A program made the position numbers and the translations under genes. Below are positions 6,881-7,414 of a stretch of DNA of 7,414 nucleotides, piece after piece (the first letter of the stretch is position 1; each line of letters opens with the position of its first letter). Source of the DNA: DASVAL01 sp035649575 (GTDB lineage Bacteria > Planctomycetota > UBA1135 > UBA2386). The notes under the pieces are model-generated. The model saw only the letters and a program-made list of their open reading frames with translations. It searched no databases and was not told where the DNA came from. The stretch covers positions 1-7,414 of the forward strand of contig DASRJH010000214.1 of NCBI GenBank assembly GCA_035649575.1. Direction: 5' to 3'.

Positions 6881-7261
6881 CTGCGGCGCCCCAACGCGGC
6901 GAAACAGGGCCTCGCAGCGCTGCTCGGGTCGCTGCTCGCGAGCTGCTCGACGCTGCCGGACTCGCGGTATCCGGACTTCGAGGAACATCACGTCGCCGCG
7001 GAGTTCCTCGTTCCTGCCGCGGGCCGACTGCGGCTGCCGTCGAGCACGCGCTCGCTGGTCGTGCAGGAACTGAGCCTCGACCCCACGCCGTCAGCCGAGA
7101 TGTTCGACGCGCAGGGCGAGCGCTGGCTCGTCTACCCGGCGGGCACCGCCGTTCACGTGCGCTGTCGCTTCCGCGCCTACGCGCAGCACGATGGCAAGGT
7201 GCCGAGCCCCGTCGAGGTGCTGGTCGGCGCTCGCGACATCCGGAACCTCGAAGAGCCTTGA
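6875..7261 (+). CDS. small putative lipoprotein, function unknown
   Basis: The 128-residue product has a textbook lipoprotein signal: basic n-region MILRRPNAAK, hydrophobic GLAALLGSLLA, and the lipobox LASC with Cys24 as the predicted lipidated residue. Ser at +2 would favour outer-membrane sorting under the Gram-negative rule. The mature part (about 104 residues) looks beta-rich, including LVVQELSLDPTPSAEMFDAQGERW (61-84) and TAVHVRCRFRAY (91-102). This faintly resembles the beta domain in front of transglutaminase-like domains, but no such catalytic domain follows; that is a guess from pattern only. The frame is open for more than 1 kb upstream, antisense to the NHL gene, but the lipoprotein signal fixes ATG 6875. 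Codon use is strongly G/C at third positions, as in its neighbours. No Shine-Dalgarno is visible. A strong hairpin follows the stop. Confidence 0.7.
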   Translation: MILRRPNAAKQGLAALLGSLLASCSTLPDSRYPDFEEHHVAAEFLVPAAGRLRLPSSTRSLVVQELSLDPTPSAEMFDAQGERWLVYPAGTAVHVRCRFRAYAQHDGKVPSPVEVLVGARDIRNLEEP

Positions 7262-7263
7262 TC

Positions 7264-7294
7264 GGTCGCGTGCCGGTGAACACTGCACGCGACC
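7264..7294 (+). terminator. perfect 10-bp inverted repeat after the lipoprotein gene (probable terminator)
   Basis: GGTCGCGTGC (7264-7273) and its exact complement GCACGCGACC (7285-7294) flank an 11-base loop and begin two bases past the TGA. A U-tract is absent, so this is not a classical intrinsic terminator, but position and stability suggest transcript-end formation or 3' protection. An operator for the next gene is an alternative. Confidence 0.55.
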
Positions 7295-7311
7295 TCGGCC
7301 AACGATCCCGC

Positions 7312-7317
7312 TACAGT
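7312..7317 (+). promoter_or_regulatory. possible -10 element before the ATG at 7326
   Basis: TACAGT lies eight bases before the ATG at 7326 with no Shine-Dalgarno between, an arrangement that fits a leaderless transcript. No convincing -35 was found. Confidence 0.25.
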
Positions 7318-7325
7318 CGCGGCCC

Positions 7326-7409
7326 ATGCGTCCGCTCCGGTTGCTCGCCGCGATGATCGCCGCGTGGTCGGTATGCCGCCCCAACGCCAGCAAGCGAGTG
7401 CACGGATGA
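7326..7409 (+). CDS. possible 27-residue ORF or start of the next gene
   Basis: ATG at 7326 gives 27 codons: a signal-peptide-like MRPLRLLAAMIAAWSV followed by a basic tail, then TGA at 7407-7409. The stop overlaps an ATG at 7406 (ATGA), whose frame stays open to the window end and also offers ATG at 7373. It may be a short leader peptide coupled to the next gene, a secreted protein broken by a frameshift, or chance. The window ends five bases later, so this cannot be settled here. Confidence 0.25.
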   Translation: MRPLRLLAAMIAAWSVCRPNASKRVHG

Positions 7410-7414
7410 GTCCG

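Noticed and set aside
5718..7283. 521-residue minus-strand open frame over the NHL and lipoprotein genes
   Set aside because: It is extremely Arg-rich and out of frame with the NHL repeats, which are clearly coding in another frame on the same strand.

Overview
The window is 7.4 kb of dense, GC-rich bacterial DNA with strong G/C bias at third codon positions. It carries the 5' part of a glucose-6-phosphate isomerase gene, a two-gene operon (helical-repeat-like protein plus HD-GYP phosphodiesterase), murA, an NHL-type beta-propeller gene and a small lipoprotein gene. MurA and the lipoprotein point to a peptidoglycan-containing, probably diderm bacterium. The isomerase motif spelling, the HD-GYP/'IYP..HPRV' gene pair and the GTG/TTG starts would suit a high-GC Planctomycetota or Myxococcota-like lineage. 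That placement is inference only; no rRNA or other marker is present.

Layout. Bases 1-864 (minus) hold the first 288 codons of pgi, whose 3' end lies outside the window. A 175-bp divergent gap follows. Bases 1040-2992 (plus) encode a 650-residue protein with an N-terminal 'IYP..HPRVQ' domain, a Pro/Ala linker and a helix-rich C-terminal half. It overlaps by ATGA the HD-GYP gene at 2989-4404 (plus). The HD-GYP protein carries a divergent copy of the same N-terminal domain, so the two look like a co-translated partner pair. Only 14 bp then separate the HD-GYP stop from the convergent murA stop.

murA (4419-5690, minus) starts at TTG behind a strong Shine-Dalgarno. Its 5' side is a 296-bp non-coding region with a pyrimidine-rich patch and three evenly spaced GGCTCC motifs complementary to the Shine-Dalgarno. 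Upstream of that, on the same strand, is the NHL propeller gene (5987-6868). It diverges, with only six bases between start codons, from a 128-residue lipoprotein gene (6875-7261, plus). A perfect 10-bp hairpin follows the lipoprotein stop, then the start of another plus-strand unit cut off by the window end.

The genes do not form one pathway. pgi and murA are housekeeping (sugar-phosphate and cell-wall metabolism). The HD-GYP pair is probable cyclic-dinucleotide signalling. The NHL/lipoprotein pair is of unknown function. No RNA gene, mobile element, CRISPR array or phage feature was seen. The most unusual item is the tandem pair sharing a duplicated N-terminal domain.
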